Source of the DNA: an uncultured Eubacteriales bacterium
GTDB taxonomy: Bacteria > Bacillota > Clostridia > Oscillospirales > Oscillospiraceae
DNA: 22,079 nt
Assembly (NCBI GenBank): GCA_900550585.1
Contig: URST01000029.1
Coordinates: 1 to 22,079, forward strand
Direction of reading: 5' to 3'
The translations under genes and the position numbers were made by a program. Shown here one piece after another: positions 1 through 7,880 of this stretch. Each line of letters starts with the position of its first letter. The first letter of the stretch is position 1. The notes beneath the pieces were generated by a model that worked only from the letters and a program-made list of their open reading frames with translations, had not been told where the DNA came from and did no database searches.

Positions 1-1979
1 TCCAGAATGATGCGGGACTCCATGGAGCTGGCCACGGCGAAGGCGATGCGGCTGGGGATATTGGCCTTCATCAGGCCGGTGATGACATCGGCGGAGGGAC
101 GCTGGGTGGCTACCACCAGGTGCATGCCGGCGGCACGGCCCATCTGGGCCACGCGGCAGATGGATTCCTCCACCTCCTTGGCGGCCACCAGCATCAGGTC
201 GGCCAGCTCGTCGATGACCACCACCACGGTGGGCAGCTTCTTCACGTCCTCGTCCGTCTCCGACAGGGCGTTGTAGCCCGCCAGATCCTTGACGCCCTTC
301 TCGGAGAACATCTTGTAGCGCTTCATCATCTCGAACACCGCCCACTGCAGGGCGCCGGCGGCCTTCTTGGGGTCTGTGACCACCGGGATCAGCAGGTGGG
401 GAATGCCGTTGTAGGGCGCCAGCTCCACCATCTTGGGGTCCACCATGATGAAGCGCACCTCGTCGGGGGTGGACTTATAGAGGATGCTGACGATGAGGGA
501 GTTGGTGCACACGGATTTGCCGGAGCCGGTGGTGCCGGCGATGAGCACATGGGGCAGGCGGGCGATGTTGCCCACAATGTTGCTGCCGCCGATGTCCTTG
601 CCCACGGCAAAGGCCACGGGGGACGGGTGGCGGGTGAACTCCCGGGACTCGATGACGTCCCGGATGCGCACGGCGGTGACGGTGCGGTTGGGCACCTCGA
701 TGCCCACCACGGATATCTTGTTGGGCACCGGCGCCACCCGGACGCCGCTGGCGCCCAGGGCCAGAGCGATGTCGTCGGACAGGTTGGTGATCTTGCTGAG
801 CTTGACGCCCTGCTCCAGCGTGAACTCGTAGCGGGTGACGCTGGGGCCGTGGACCACATCGCCGGCGGCGGCATCCACACCGAAGGAGCGCAGCGCCTCC
901 GCCAGGCGGCGGGAGTTGTTGCGCAGCTCCGCGCCTACCTCGGTGCAGTTGTCGGCGCGGTTCTCCTCCAGCAGGGTGATGGGCGGGTAACGGTAGACCT
1001 CCTCACCCTGGGCCAGCTCCTGCTCGATAGCCTGTCCCACCTCCTCGGCGGCGGACTGCACCTCCTGCTGGAGCTGGGCCTTCTTTTTCTTCTCGGACAC
1101 CGGCTCCTTCACCGGCGCAGGCTCCTGCGCCGCGGGGGCGGCAGGTGTCTCCGGTGCGGCGGGCGCCGCGTCCTTGGGCGCCAGCACCTGATCCGGCGTC
1201 CGGACGGCGGCGGACCTGCGGGGGAAGAAGTCCTTCTTCGCGCCGCCCTCCATGGCGGAGGGCTCGCCGTCCAGCGGAATGTCGATATCGGCCCGTTTCC
1301 GGGCGGGTCTGTCCTTGGCGGGCTTCTCCGGAGCGGACGGGGCCTTCCGCTGGGGCACCGGCTCGAAGCCGTCCAGATCGTCCTCGTCGTCCTCGTCCTC
1401 CCAGCGGCTGGTGCGGTACTCCTTCACCTTATCCACCGCCTGCTGGGGCGTCATGTGCAGTGCGCCCAGCAGCGCCGCCAGCAGCAGCACCACGAAGATG
1501 ACGATGGACACCACCTTGCTCACCAGTGCTTCGCTGCCCAGTGCCAGGCCGCCGGCCACCACGCCGCCGCAGGTCAGGGCCTGTCCGTCCGCCCACAGAC
1601 GGGGCAGCAGACCGCTGCCCAGCTGATAGGCCGTGCGGCACAGCAGCAGGTGGCACAGCACGCCCACCAGCAGCGGCAGTAGCAGCGTGCAGGTGGTGCG
1701 CAGGACCACGGGGCGGCCCCGGTGCCGCAGCTGGATCAGTGCCGCGCCCAGCAGCGCCGGGGCGGCCAGATAGAAGCCCCAGCCCAGCAGGCCCTTGAGG
1801 GCCCTGGCGATGAATGTCAACAGCAGCGCGTCCACATTGAAATAGCTGACCAGCACGCACAGCGCCAGCAGCAGGCAGACGATGCCGCCCACCAGCCGCG
1901 CCGTGCCGTTATAGGCGGGCGGCTCCGGCCTGGGCGGGGTCTTTTTCCCTTTCGTTGTTTTCTTTTGTGTCGATGCCAT
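1..1979 (-). CDS. ftsK: FtsK/SpoIIIE DNA translocase, C-terminus beyond the window
   Basis: Membrane-anchored, ATP-driven double-stranded DNA pump that moves chromosome through the closing division or sporulation septum. About 659 codons are visible, from an ATG at 1979 preceded by a GAGGAAG ribosome binding site; the frame is still open at position 1. The N-terminus is basic, followed by about four hydrophobic segments (roughly residues 30-190), then an acidic and Ala/Pro/Glu-rich linker (about 200-330). The motor follows, with Walker A GTTGSGKS at residues 482-489 and Walker B VVVVIDE ending at D590/E591, then the family sequence ATQRPSADVITG. The last visible residues, SSMESRIIL, match the usual end of the beta domain, so the DNA-reading gamma winged helix must lie beyond the edge. 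It starts 18 bases after the uppP stop on the same strand, which suggests co-transcription. The family is certain; FtsK versus SpoIIIE is not separable without the C-terminus. Confidence 0.96.
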   Translation of the reverse strand, partial: MASTQKKTTKGKKTPPRPEPPAYNGTARLVGGIVCLLLALCVLVSYFNVDALLLTFIARALKGLLGWGFYLAAPALLGAALIQLRHRGRPVVLRTTCTLLLPLLVGVLCHLLLCRTAYQLGSGLLPRLWADGQALTCGGVVAGGLALGSEALVSKVVSIVIFVVLLLAALLGALHMTPQQAVDKVKEYRTSRWEDEDDEDDLDGFEPVPQRKAPSAPEKPAKDRPARKRADIDIPLDGEPSAMEGGAKKDFFPRRSAAVRTPDQVLAPKDAAPAAPETPAAPAAQEPAPVKEPVSEKKKKAQLQQEVQSAAEEVGQAIEQELAQGEEVYRYPPITLLEENRADNCTEVGAELRNNSRRLAEALRSFGVDAAAGDVVHGPSVTRYEFTLEQGVKLSKITNLSDDIALALGASGVRVAPVPNKISVVGIEVPNRTVTAVRIRDVIESREFTRHPSPVAFAVGKDIGGSNIVGNIARLPHVLIAGTTGSGKSVCTNSLIVSILYKSTPDEVRFIMVDPKMVELAPYNGIPHLLIPVVTDPKKAAGALQWAVFEMMKRYKMFSEKGVKDLAGYNALSETDEDVKKLPTVVVVIDELADLMLVAAKEVEESICRVAQMGRAAGMHLVVATQRPSADVITGLMKANIPSRIAFAVASSMESRIIL

Positions 1980-1997
1980 AGTCTTCCTCACTTCATA

Positions 1998-2831
1998 TCA
2001 CTTGACGGCCTGCAGCACCAGCGTCAGGATGCCCACCGCCCAGCAGTAATAGGCAAACGCGCCGAAGCGGCCCTTGTCCGCCACATACTTCAGCAGGCGG
2101 ATGCACAGATAGCCCGTGACGGCGGCGGTGACGACGCCCACCAGATACATGGGCACCTCCGCGCCGTTGATGCCGGCCTGCACCGCATCGCCGATGGACA
2201 GGATGTTGGCGCCCAGCACGGCGGGGATGCTCAGCAGGAACGAAAACCGCACGGCGAATTTCCGCTCGTAGCCCACGAAGCAGCCGGCGGTGATGGTCAT
2301 GCCGGAACGGGAGACGCCGGGCAGCGTGGCCACCGCCTGGCTCACGCCCACCAGCAGGGCATCCAGCCATGTGGCGCTGCGCTCATTCTTGCGGCCCTTG
2401 CGCACCCGGTCGCACAGGAACAGCAGGATGCCGGTGACGATCAGCGCCGCGCCCACGAATACCATATTATTTGTCAGGCCCTGCACATGTTTGCGGATGG
2501 GCAGCACCGCTGCCAGCGGCAGTGTGCCCACGATGATCAGCAGGATCAGCCGCCGGGCCGGCGGCACCGGCGACGGCGTGGAGCGGCGGGCCAGATCGCC
2601 GATGCCCCGGAAAAACTCCACCACCATTTCGCAGATGTCCGTCCAGTAGGCGGCGAACACCGCGATCAGCGTGCCCAAGTGGAGCAGCACGTCAAAGAAC
2701 TCCGGCACGCTGCCGGCGCCCTCCATGTCCAGCAGGTTCTGGGCGATGGCCAGATGGCCCGAACTGGAGATGGGCAGGAACTCCGCCACGCCCTGGACCA
2801 GTCCCAACAGGAATGCTGTCAAGTATGTCAT
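1998..2831 (-). CDS. uppP: Undecaprenyl-diphosphate phosphatase (UppP/BacA)
   Basis: Integral membrane enzyme that dephosphorylates undecaprenyl diphosphate to recycle the lipid carrier of peptidoglycan synthesis; it often gives some bacitracin tolerance. The 277-residue product has the usual family length. Both signature segments are present: QGVAEFLPISSSGH near the N-terminus (family E/QxxxE region plus SSSGH) and LPGVSRSGMTI near residue 170 (PGxSRSxxT). The rest is a run of about seven to eight hydrophobic helices. The ATG at 2831 follows a GAGGT ribosome binding site (GAGGTACAGCT before ATG). ftsK lies 18 bases downstream on the same strand, so the two probably share a transcript linking envelope synthesis and septal DNA transport. 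Confidence 0.96.
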   Translation of the reverse strand: MTYLTAFLLGLVQGVAEFLPISSSGHLAIAQNLLDMEGAGSVPEFFDVLLHLGTLIAVFAAYWTDICEMVVEFFRGIGDLARRSTPSPVPPARRLILLIIVGTLPLAAVLPIRKHVQGLTNNMVFVGAALIVTGILLFLCDRVRKGRKNERSATWLDALLVGVSQAVATLPGVSRSGMTITAGCFVGYERKFAVRFSFLLSIPAVLGANILSIGDAVQAGINGAEVPMYLVGVVTAAVTGYLCIRLLKYVADKGRFGAFAYYCWAVGILTLVLQAVK

Positions 2832-2933
2832 AGCTGTACCTCACGTCAGATTTGAATACAAATTGTTATATGTTGTCGAATTTATCCTCTTTGTTGTCAA
2901 TGCAGTTGTCATAATGCCCCTGATGGCATGGAT

Positions 2934-2962
2934 ACTATACCACATAAGAGGGAAAAATGCCA
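2934..2962 (-). promoter_or_regulatory. Possible promoter of uppP-ftsK
   Basis: On the minus strand, TGGTATAGT gives an extended -10 element (TATAGT at 2939-2934). A poor -35 candidate TGGCAT lies 17 bases upstream (2962-2957). It would give a leader of about 95 bases before uppP. The -35 match is weak, so the call rests on the TG-extended -10. Another TTGACA occurs nearer the gene (around 2900) but lacks a well-spaced -10. Confidence 0.35.
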
Positions 2963-3082
2963 CTGGAATTTGGCCGATGAACGCCGCCGATAAAAGTTTC
3001 TTCTTGCGATAATTATTGTGAAAAAATGTATCATTTGACGAAATACACAAAAACGGGCCAGTCATTTTCTACGGCTTGCCCG

Positions 3083-3111
3083 TTGTGTGAAACATACTTT
3101 TGTGGTATCCT
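3083..3111 (+). promoter_or_regulatory. Probable promoter of the V-type ATPase operon
   Basis: TTGTGT (3083-3088) and TATCCT (3106-3111) are separated by exactly 17 bases. The -10 is preceded by TGG, which makes it an extended -10. Transcription would start near 3118 and give a leader of about 100 bases before the first GTG. The AT-rich stretch 2840-3060 upstream contrasts with the GC-rich genes on both sides, as expected of a divergent control region shared with uppP. Confidence 0.5.
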
Positions 3112-3135
3112 GATACAAATATACGCAGAGGGCCG

Positions 3136-3192
3136 CCCCTGCGGTATAAAGCGTATGTTCTCAGGGGGAGGCCGCACAGGGGCCTTCCCCTG
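3136..3192 (+). promoter_or_regulatory. Structured 5' leader with two competing hairpins
   Basis: A 12-bp stem pairs 3162-3173 (CAGGGGGAGGCC) with 3181-3192 (GGCCTTCCCCTG) around a 7-base loop, with one G-U pair. A second, mutually exclusive pairing joins CCCCTGCGG (3136-3144) with CCG plus CAGGGG (3172-3174 and 3177-3182), with a two-base bulge. No U-tract follows, so this is not an intrinsic terminator as it stands. The strong hairpin ends about 15 bases before the AAAGG ribosome binding site of the first ATPase gene. Whether it regulates anything is inference. Confidence 0.4.
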
Positions 3193-3217
3193 TCTGCATG
3201 TATCAGAAAGGCGGTGA

Positions 3218-3538
3218 GTGAAACTGTACCGGGAAAAAATAGAGAGCCTGCAGGCGGCGGAGAGCCGTCTGCTGGCGCAGAGGGCCGCGGCGCAGAGCGC
3301 GGCGGCGGAGCAGGTGCGGCAGGCCGAAAAGGACGGCGCCGCGCTGGTGGCCGCCGCACAGGAATCGGCCCGCCGCGCTACCGCTGACGCGCTGCGCCGG
3401 GCGGAGGCACAGGCCGATACGGAACGGCAGGCCATGCTGACCCGAACGGAGCAGGACTGCGCGGCTCTGCGGGAGGCGGCGCTGGGCCGGATGGACGGCG
3501 CCGTGGCCTATCTGCTGGAAAAGGTGGTGAAGCGGTAG
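3218..3538 (+). CDS. ntpF: V-type ATPase peripheral-stalk subunit (G/H type, E. hirae NtpF-like)
   Basis: Small, almost wholly helical 106-residue protein rich in Ala, Glu, Arg and Gln with heptad-like spacing, as in the peripheral stalk partner of subunit E (called NtpF in E. hirae, H or G elsewhere; the symbol follows E. hirae usage). It would form the right-handed coiled coil that links the catalytic head to subunit I. The sequence is low in complexity, so the assignment depends mainly on its length and its place as first gene, directly before subunit I. The start is a GTG at 3218 with AAAGG six bases upstream; no better in-frame ATG lies near. Its TAG stop is followed at once by the ATG of the next gene. 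Confidence 0.82.
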   Translation: MKLYREKIESLQAAESRLLAQRAAAQSAAAEQVRQAEKDGAALVAAAQESARRATADALRRAEAQADTERQAMLTRTEQDCAALREAALGRMDGAVAYLLEKVVKR

Positions 3539-5485
3539 ATGGCCATTGTCAAAATGAAGCGTCTGCAGATACTGGCGCTGGAGCGCGACCATGACGCCAT
3601 GCTGCGGCGGCTCCAGCACATGGGCTGTGTGGAGATCAGCGAGCCGGATACGGAGGCGCTGCCCGACTCCCTGCGCCGGTGCGATACGGCAGCGGCGGAC
3701 TGCCTGGCCCGGCAGCGGCAGCTGCAGGCGGCCATGGACACCCTGCGCCGCACGGCTCCGCCGCAAAAGGCGGGACTGCTGTCGCCCCGGCCGCAGATCT
3801 CCGAGAAGGACTATCTGGACGAGGCGGCGCTGGCGGCTGAGCTGGAAACGGCGCGGCGCATCAATGAGCTGGCGGCGGACATCAACCGTCTCACCGCCAG
3901 GGAGACGCAGCTCCGCGCCGAGCAGGCCGCTCTGACGCCGTGGCGGAGTCTGGATGTGCCGCTGGAGCTGACGGAGACGCGGTGCTGCGACATCACCACC
4001 GGTACGCTGCCCCCCTTCGCCCGCTGGGACGAGGTGCAGGGCGCGCTGTGTGCGCAGGTGCCGGAGGCGGAGGCGTATCTGCTGAACGCCGACCGGGAGC
4101 AGCAGTGCATCCTGCTGCTGACCCACAGGAGCGCGACGCCCGCGGCGTTGGAGCTGCTGCGGGGCTTCGGCTTCACCGGCGGACAGCTGAAGGGCCGTCA
4201 CGGCACGCCGGAGGAGGCTCTGACGGCGCTGGCGGACGACCTGCGTCGGACGGCCGCGGAAAAGGAGGACGCCCGTCAGGCGCTGGCGGCGCTGGGTGGT
4301 AAGCTCCCCGACTTGCAGCTGTGCAGTGACCGTCTGAACTCCCGGCTCATGCGGGAGGAGAACCGGAAACGGCTGCTGACGGACGGGTACATCGTGGCCT
4401 TTGACGGCTGGGCGCCGGCGGCGAAGCTGCCGAAGCTGGCGGCGTGGCTGGACACGCTGGACTGCGCCTACGATGTCAGCGACCCCACGACGGAGGATAT
4501 CCCCGACGTGCCGGTGCAGCTGCAGGGCAACGTGCTGACCCGCTCCATGAACTGCATCACGGAGCAGTACTCCATGCCCGCCTACGACGGCGTGGACCCC
4601 AACCCCATCATGGCCCCGTTCTTCATCTTCTTTTTCGGCATGATGATGGCGGACATGGGCTACGGGCTGGCCATGATCATCGGCTCCCTGCTGTTTCTGA
4701 AGAAGAAGCGGCCTGACAACAGGAGCTTTATGGAGATGATCTTCTGGTGCGGCATCATGACGTTCATCTTCGGCGCCCTGACCGGCGGCTTTCTGGGCGA
4801 CTTTATCCCCCAGCTGTGCAAGCTCATCGACCCTGCCAGCACCTTCGCCCTGCCGGCGCTGTTCGACCCGCTGAACGACACCATGGCCATCATGGTGGGT
4901 TCGCTGGTGCTGGGCGCCATACAGGTATTTACCGGCATGGCCGTCAGCGTGGTGGAGAAGTGCAGAAACGGGCACTTCCCGGATGCACTGTTTGACGAGA
5001 TCACCTGGTGGATCATTCTGGCCGGCGGCGCCATGGCCCTGCTGGGCGTGGGCAGCGTCGGCGGCGTGCCGGTGGTACTGTGCATCGGCGGACTGATGCT
5101 GCTGTACGGCGCGGGCCGGGGCAAAAAGGGCTTCGGCAAGGTCACCGGCGTGGTGGCCGCCGTGTACAACGGCGTTACCGGCTTTTTCAGCGACATCCTG
5201 TCCTATGTGCGCCTGATGGCGCTGATGCTGTCCGGCGCGGTGCTGGCCCAGGTGTTCAACATGCTGGGCGCCACCACCGGCAATCTGGTGACGTTCATCA
5301 TCATTTCGCTGGTAGGCAACACCCTGAATCTGGCCCTGAACCTGCTGGGCTGCTACGTTCACGATATGCGCCTGCAGTTTCTGGAATTCTTCGGACGCTT
5401 TTACAAGGACGGCGGCAAGGCCTTCCGTCCCCTGTGCATGCGTTCCAATTATGTAGAGATCATGAAGGAGGAACATGAACAATGA
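3539..5485 (+). CDS. ntpI: V-type ATPase subunit I (membrane stator)
   Basis: This is the static membrane subunit that carries the ion half-channels and anchors the peripheral stalks. The 648-residue product has the family length. It has a soluble, coiled-coil-rich N-terminal half (about residues 1-350), then a run of about seven to eight hydrophobic helices beginning after PNPIMAPFFIFFFGMMMADM. Conserved arginines expected to face the ring glutamate are visible: R558 in SDILSYVRLMAL and R611 in HDMRLQFLEFFGRF. The ATG at 3539 abuts the stop of the gene before, with AAGGTGG about 12 bases upstream. The 3' end overlaps ntpK by four bases (ATGA), so translation is probably coupled. Confidence 0.96.
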   Translation: MAIVKMKRLQILALERDHDAMLRRLQHMGCVEISEPDTEALPDSLRRCDTAAADCLARQRQLQAAMDTLRRTAPPQKAGLLSPRPQISEKDYLDEAALAAELETARRINELAADINRLTARETQLRAEQAALTPWRSLDVPLELTETRCCDITTGTLPPFARWDEVQGALCAQVPEAEAYLLNADREQQCILLLTHRSATPAALELLRGFGFTGGQLKGRHGTPEEALTALADDLRRTAAEKEDARQALAALGGKLPDLQLCSDRLNSRLMREENRKRLLTDGYIVAFDGWAPAAKLPKLAAWLDTLDCAYDVSDPTTEDIPDVPVQLQGNVLTRSMNCITEQYSMPAYDGVDPNPIMAPFFIFFFGMMMADMGYGLAMIIGSLLFLKKKRPDNRSFMEMIFWCGIMTFIFGALTGGFLGDFIPQLCKLIDPASTFALPALFDPLNDTMAIMVGSLVLGAIQVFTGMAVSVVEKCRNGHFPDALFDEITWWIILAGGAMALLGVGSVGGVPVVLCIGGLMLLYGAGRGKKGFGKVTGVVAAVYNGVTGFFSDILSYVRLMALMLSGAVLAQVFNMLGATTGNLVTFIIISLVGNTLNLALNLLGCYVHDMRLQFLEFFGRFYKDGGKAFRPLCMRSNYVEIMKEEHEQ

Positions 5486-5970
5486 GTATTCTTGAATCCA
5501 TCGGCGGACTGGGTTTCGCCATTCTGGGCGCGGCGCTGACCGCCGGCCTGTGCTGCATCGGCTCCGCCAAGGGCACCGGTATGGTGGGTGAGGCCGCCGC
5601 CGGCCTCACCAGCGAGGATCCCGACAAGTCCACCAAATGCCTGATCCTGCAGGTGCTGCCCGGCACCCAGGGTCTGTACGGCTTCGTGGCCCTGTTCCTG
5701 GTGCTGGGTCAGGTGGGCGTGCTCAGCGGCAGCGCCGTGGACATCACCCTGTCCCAGGGCCTGTCTTTCTTCGCCGCCTGCCTGCCCATCATGCTGGGCG
5801 GCTGGCTCAGCGCCATCTTCCAGGGCCGCGTGGCCGCCGCCTCCATCAACATCGTGGCCAAGCGTCCGGAGGCCGCCACCAAGGGCATCATCTACTGCGG
5901 CATCGTGGAGTTCTACGCCATTCTGTCGCTGGTGGCCACCATCATGATCTCCCTGAACATCCTGAAGTAA
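5482..5970 (+). CDS. ntpK: V-type ATPase subunit K (rotor ring proteolipid)
   Basis: Membrane rotor subunit whose ring carries the transported ion. At 162 residues it is the duplicated, four-helix form seen in E. hirae rather than the two-helix c-subunit. Hairpin 1 contains LPGTQGLYGF and hairpin 2 ends in GIVEFYAIL. Comparison with the known Na+ site of E. hirae NtpK (L61, T64, Q65, Q110, E139) shows all ligands kept here as L59, T62, Q63, Q114 and E143; only the second hairpin has an ion-binding carboxylate, as in that family. This suggests Na+ rather than H+ coupling, which is an inference from residues alone. Its ATG overlaps the ntpI stop, and AAGGAGG lies about 11 bases upstream. Confidence 0.96.
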   Translation: MSILESIGGLGFAILGAALTAGLCCIGSAKGTGMVGEAAAGLTSEDPDKSTKCLILQVLPGTQGLYGFVALFLVLGQVGVLSGSAVDITLSQGLSFFAACLPIMLGGWLSAIFQGRVAAASINIVAKRPEAATKGIIYCGIVEFYAILSLVATIMISLNILK

Positions 5971-5983
5971 GGCGGGTGCCGCT

Positions 5984-6568
5984 ATGAACGGACTGGACAA
6001 GATCATCGCCCGCATGGAAGCGGATACCCGGGCGGAGTGCAACGCGCTGGCGGCCAACGCCGCCGAGAACGCCGCCGCCATCCTCCGGGACTATCAGGCG
6101 CAGGCGGACGCCGCTGCCCGGGACAGCGCACAGCGCGCGGAGGCCCAGGCGGCGGAGCATCTGGAGCACCTCAACGGCAGCAGCCAGCTGGCCTGCCGAC
6201 AGCGGGTGCTGGCCGCCAAGCAGCAGCTGATCGACGAGGCCTTCGCCCGCGCCGCACAGGCGCTGGCGGCGCTGCCCCAGGCGGACTACATCGACCTGCT
6301 GGCCGCGCTGGCGGCGGAGAACGGCAGCGGCGACGAGGAGCTGCTGCTGTCCGCCCACGACCGTGAGACGGTGGGCGCGGCGGTGGTGGACGCCGCCAAC
6401 GCCAAAAAGCCCGGCGCCGCCTTCCGCCTGTCCGGCGAGACACGGGACACCGGGGGCGGACTGGTGCTGCGGCGGGGCCGCGTGGAGCTGAACTGCAGCT
6501 TTACGGAGAAGCTCCGCCAGCTGCGGCAGGAGGAGTCCTCCGCCGTGGCGAAGCTGCTGTTTGACTGA
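5984..6568 (+). CDS. ntpE: V-type ATPase subunit E (peripheral stalk)
   Basis: Peripheral-stalk subunit that pairs with the small G/H subunit and holds the A3B3 head still while the rotor turns. The 194-residue product matches the family length. Roughly the first 110 residues are an Ala/Glu/Arg/Gln-rich helix suited to coiled-coil formation. The rest is a mixed alpha/beta head that ends in the family-like GGGLVLRRGRVELNCSF followed by a basic/acidic helix. The ATG at 5984 has AAGGCGGG upstream and lies 13 bases after ntpK. The order K-E-C is standard for this operon type. Confidence 0.93.
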   Translation: MNGLDKIIARMEADTRAECNALAANAAENAAAILRDYQAQADAAARDSAQRAEAQAAEHLEHLNGSSQLACRQRVLAAKQQLIDEAFARAAQALAALPQADYIDLLAALAAENGSGDEELLLSAHDRETVGAAVVDAANAKKPGAAFRLSGETRDTGGGLVLRRGRVELNCSFTEKLRQLRQEESSAVAKLLFD

Positions 6569-6582
6569 AAGGGGGCATCCCT

Positions 6583-7566
6583 TTGACAAAGCGCAGAAAG
6601 GACACGGACTATCTGTTCCTCTCCGCCCGCATCCGGAGTCTGGAGAAAAACCTGCTGACGGCCCAGCGGCTGGAGCAGCTTTTGCAGGCCCCGTCGGCGG
6701 AGAACTGCTCCCAGCTCCTGACGGATCTGGGGTACGACCCCATCCGGGACGAGGCCACGCTGCAGGAGAGCCTGAAAAAGCAGCGGGAGGCGGTGTTCGC
6801 CGAGCTGGAGCGGTTCATGCCGGAGAAGGAGCTGCTGGACGTGTTCCGCATCAAATACGACTACCACAACATCAAGGTGCTGCTGAAGGTACCGGAGAGC
6901 GCGGAGCGCCTGCTGATGGACGCGGGCACCATCCCCGCCGGGGAGCTGCAGCGCCGGTACGCCGACAGCGGGAACTGGCAGTTCCTGCCCCGGGATATGG
7001 CGGAGGCCGCGGAAAGGGCCGCCCAGCTGCTGGCGGAGACCGGCAGCGCCCAGCGCAGCGACTGCGTGCTGGACCGGGCCTGCTTCGACAGGCTGCGGCA
7101 ACTGGCGGCGGACAGCCGCTGTGCATATCTTCAGGACTACGTCCGCACCATGATCGACGCCGCCAACCTCCGGGCGCTGGTGCGCACGGAGCGGATGCAC
7201 ATGGACCCCGGCTTTTTGCAGGAGGTGCTGTTTGCAGGCGGCAGCGTGCCGGTGGACACCCTCCGGGCCGGCGCGGGAAACGGCGCGGCCGCCCTGTTCC
7301 GCAGCACAGCACTGCGGGAGGCGGCGGAACTGGGTGAGGAGGCTGTCAAGGGCGGCAGCCTGACAGCCTTTGAGAAGGCCTGCGACAACGCAGTGCTGAA
7401 AACCGCCGCCGGTGCGCGGCGGGTGCCCTTCGGCGTGGAGGTGGCGCTGGGCTATCTCATCGCCAAGGAGGCGGAGTGGACGGCTGTGCGCATCGTCATG
7501 GCCGAGCGTCTGGCGGGTCTCAGCGCCGACGCCATACGGGAAAGGCTGCGTGATGCGTATGTATAA
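6583..7566 (+). CDS. ntpC: V-type ATPase subunit C (socket between rotor ring and central stalk)
   Basis: Homologue of the eukaryotic d (AC39) subunit, which seats the central stalk D/F on the K ring. The 327-residue product is close to the family norm. It is mostly helical and contains the family-like RIKYDYHNIKVLLK (near residue 90) and a C-terminal helix ending LRDAYV. The start is a TTG at 6583; AAAGGGGG lies seven bases upstream and no in-frame ATG stands near, so TTG is well supported. Its 3' end overlaps the next gene by 14 bases. Confidence 0.92.
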   Translation: MTKRRKDTDYLFLSARIRSLEKNLLTAQRLEQLLQAPSAENCSQLLTDLGYDPIRDEATLQESLKKQREAVFAELERFMPEKELLDVFRIKYDYHNIKVLLKVPESAERLLMDAGTIPAGELQRRYADSGNWQFLPRDMAEAAERAAQLLAETGSAQRSDCVLDRACFDRLRQLAADSRCAYLQDYVRTMIDAANLRALVRTERMHMDPGFLQEVLFAGGSVPVDTLRAGAGNGAAALFRSTALREAAELGEEAVKGGSLTAFEKACDNAVLKTAAGARRVPFGVEVALGYLIAKEAEWTAVRIVMAERLAGLSADAIRERLRDAYV

Positions 7567-7867
7567 GATCGCTGTACTGGGCGACCGCGACAGCGTACTG
7601 GGCTTCCGGGCCCTGGGGCTGGATGTGTTCTTTGCCGACGACGCCGAGACGGGCCGCAGAACGCTGCACCGTCTGGCGCAGGAGAGCTACGCCGTCATCT
7701 ATGTGACGGAGCAGCTGGCCAAAGACATGACGGCGGAGATCGCCCGCTATCAGGATGACATGCTGCCCGCCGTCATCCTTATCCCCGGCAAGGGCGGCGC
7801 GCTGGGCCTTGCGGACAGCGCGCTGCACGCGGCGGTGGAACGCGCCGTGGGCGCGGATATTTCCTGA
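7553..7867 (+). CDS. ntpG: V-type ATPase subunit F (central stalk; E. hirae NtpG)
   Basis: Central-stalk subunit that binds subunit D and tunes ATPase activity. The 104-residue product begins MRMYKIAVLGDRDSVLGFRALGL, and the phrase IAVLGDxDSVxGFxxLG is the family hallmark. A Rossmann-like alternation follows, with the usual PAVILIPGK near residue 80. The frame is open well upstream inside ntpC. The ATG at 7553 is chosen because AAAGG lies seven bases before it; an ATG at 7559 is a close alternative. The gene is called F in most naming schemes and G in E. hirae. Confidence 0.94.
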   Translation: MRMYKIAVLGDRDSVLGFRALGLDVFFADDAETGRRTLHRLAQESYAVIYVTEQLAKDMTAEIARYQDDMLPAVILIPGKGGALGLADSALHAAVERAVGADIS

Positions 7868-7880
7868 AAGGAGCAAGAGA

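Noticed and set aside
120..1682. Long plus-strand open frame of 520 codons opposite ftsK
   Set aside because: It is the antisense shadow of a GC-rich gene; its product is low-complexity His/Gly/Leu-rich, and the minus strand encodes a clear FtsK with Walker motifs.
3162..3192. Intrinsic terminator or attenuator in the ATPase leader
   Set aside because: The stem is strong but no U-tract follows, so it is listed only as leader structure.
3203..5482. Minus-strand open frame of 759 codons opposite the ATPase stalk and ntpI genes
   Set aside because: Gln/Arg/His-rich antisense artefact of GC-rich codons; the plus strand holds recognisable V-ATPase subunits.
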